In this document: in pieces, positions 63,632 through 64,000 of the stretch | How the letters are laid out: the number at the start of each line of letters is the position of its first letter | How positions within the stretch are numbered: the stretch's first letter is position 1 | NCBI GenBank assembly: GCA_005281725.1 | Contig: SSBO01000008.1 | Span: 2,666,001 to 2,730,000 of the forward strand | Length of the DNA stretch: 64,000 bases | Reading direction: 5' to 3' | Origin: Wuchereria bancrofti | Taxonomy: Eukaryota > Nematoda > Chromadorea > Rhabditida > Onchocercidae | Notes under the pieces: model-generated | Told to the model about the DNA's origin: nothing | What the model saw: only the letters and a program-made list of their open reading frames with translations | Database searches by the model: none | Position numbers and translations under genes: made by a program

Positions 63632-64000
63632 TTATAATGTTATGAATAATAAAAACTTTACTACGACCGATCGTGCTGACATTGTAATAATTATGAATTT
63701 TTTAAATAGTAATAATTATTAATTAACTTTTTAAATAATGAAAAAGAATTTGTAAAACGAAAAAAGACAATTAATTTTAATCAAAAGATCTTTTTTTCAG
63801 TTAATATATTTCAGATTGATCGTTAATATTTTCATAATGATGATTGATCGATCGATCAGGCATTGATCTATCATCATTGCATTATGCAAATTTGTTGTTG
63901 TGTTTGAAACTATTTAATCTTTATAAGCACTTAGATATCAGTACCATCCTAAATTTTTGAAATTATACTGATTTCATCCTAATATATGCAATAAGTTCAT

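Larger units (their letters stand above)
59004..64000. other. 5-kb region upstream of the globin gene; no gene recognised
   Basis: No exon with recognisable similarity was found on either strand. It should include the globin promoter next to 59003. It also contains an AT-rich hairpin (62207-62260), a (CT)n tract (62946-63012), a GATA-site cluster (63592-63631) and an octamer-like ATGCAAAT (63884-63891). The right-hand part may be regulatory DNA of a gene beyond the window. Confidence 0.6.

Noticed and set aside
59004..64000. Short frames such as 61702-61926 and 62546-62776 as genes
   Set aside because: All are short, Phe/Lys-rich and pass through homopolymer runs, with no recognisable domain or splice context.

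Overview
The window is strongly AT-rich eukaryotic DNA (about three quarters A+T by eye). Introns are closed by TTTTTCAG/TTTTTAG-type acceptors. It carries a ZP-domain cuticlin and several candidate spliced-leader acceptors just ahead of start codons. Together these point to a nematode. The long introns and long intergenic stretches resemble spirurine/filarial (clade III) genomes more than compact Caenorhabditis or intron-poor Strongyloides genomes, but that placement is inference. I see no bacterial, viral or transposon coding sequence.

Layout. (1) 1848-8172, +: a coronin, 12 exons, 675 codons, with WD repeats, a long polar linker and a C-terminal coiled coil. (2) 8173-22445: about 14 kb with no gene I can support, holding minisatellites, a 159-bp tandem duplication and one GC-richer island. 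(3) 22475-42562, +: a ZO-1-type MAGUK (zoo-1-like), 22 exons, 1364 codons, in the order PDZ1-PDZ2-PDZ3-SH3-GuK-low-complexity-ZU5; a 6.8-kb intron lies near the start of PDZ1. (4) 44748-45147, +: a two-exon gene for an 87-residue secreted peptide rich in Trp, His, Gly, Pro and Tyr. (5) 46078-51233, -: a complete cuticlin, 12 exons, 479 codons, with signal peptide, ZP domain, furin-like site and transmembrane anchor. A degenerate tRNA-like sequence lies in its first intron. (6) 52973-59003, -: a globin with a roughly 280-residue N-terminal extension, 9 exons, 484 codons. A tRNA-Thr(CGT) gene or relic lies antisense in its first intron. (7) 59004-64000: no gene recognised.

All splice models were assembled by hand. 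Each closes in frame across every junction, which is strong internal support, but none has been checked against transcripts. Coronin (actin remodelling) and ZO-1 (junction scaffold) both act at the cortical cytoskeleton. The cuticlin and perhaps the small secreted peptide belong to extracellular matrix or secretion. I see no sign that the genes form an operon: spacing is large and orientation is mixed. I found no convincing new multi-gene system. The items most worth a second look are the N-terminally extended globin, the small secreted peptide, the two tRNA-derived sequences inside introns, the possible internal promoter of the ZO-1 gene, and several tandem-repeat arrays.
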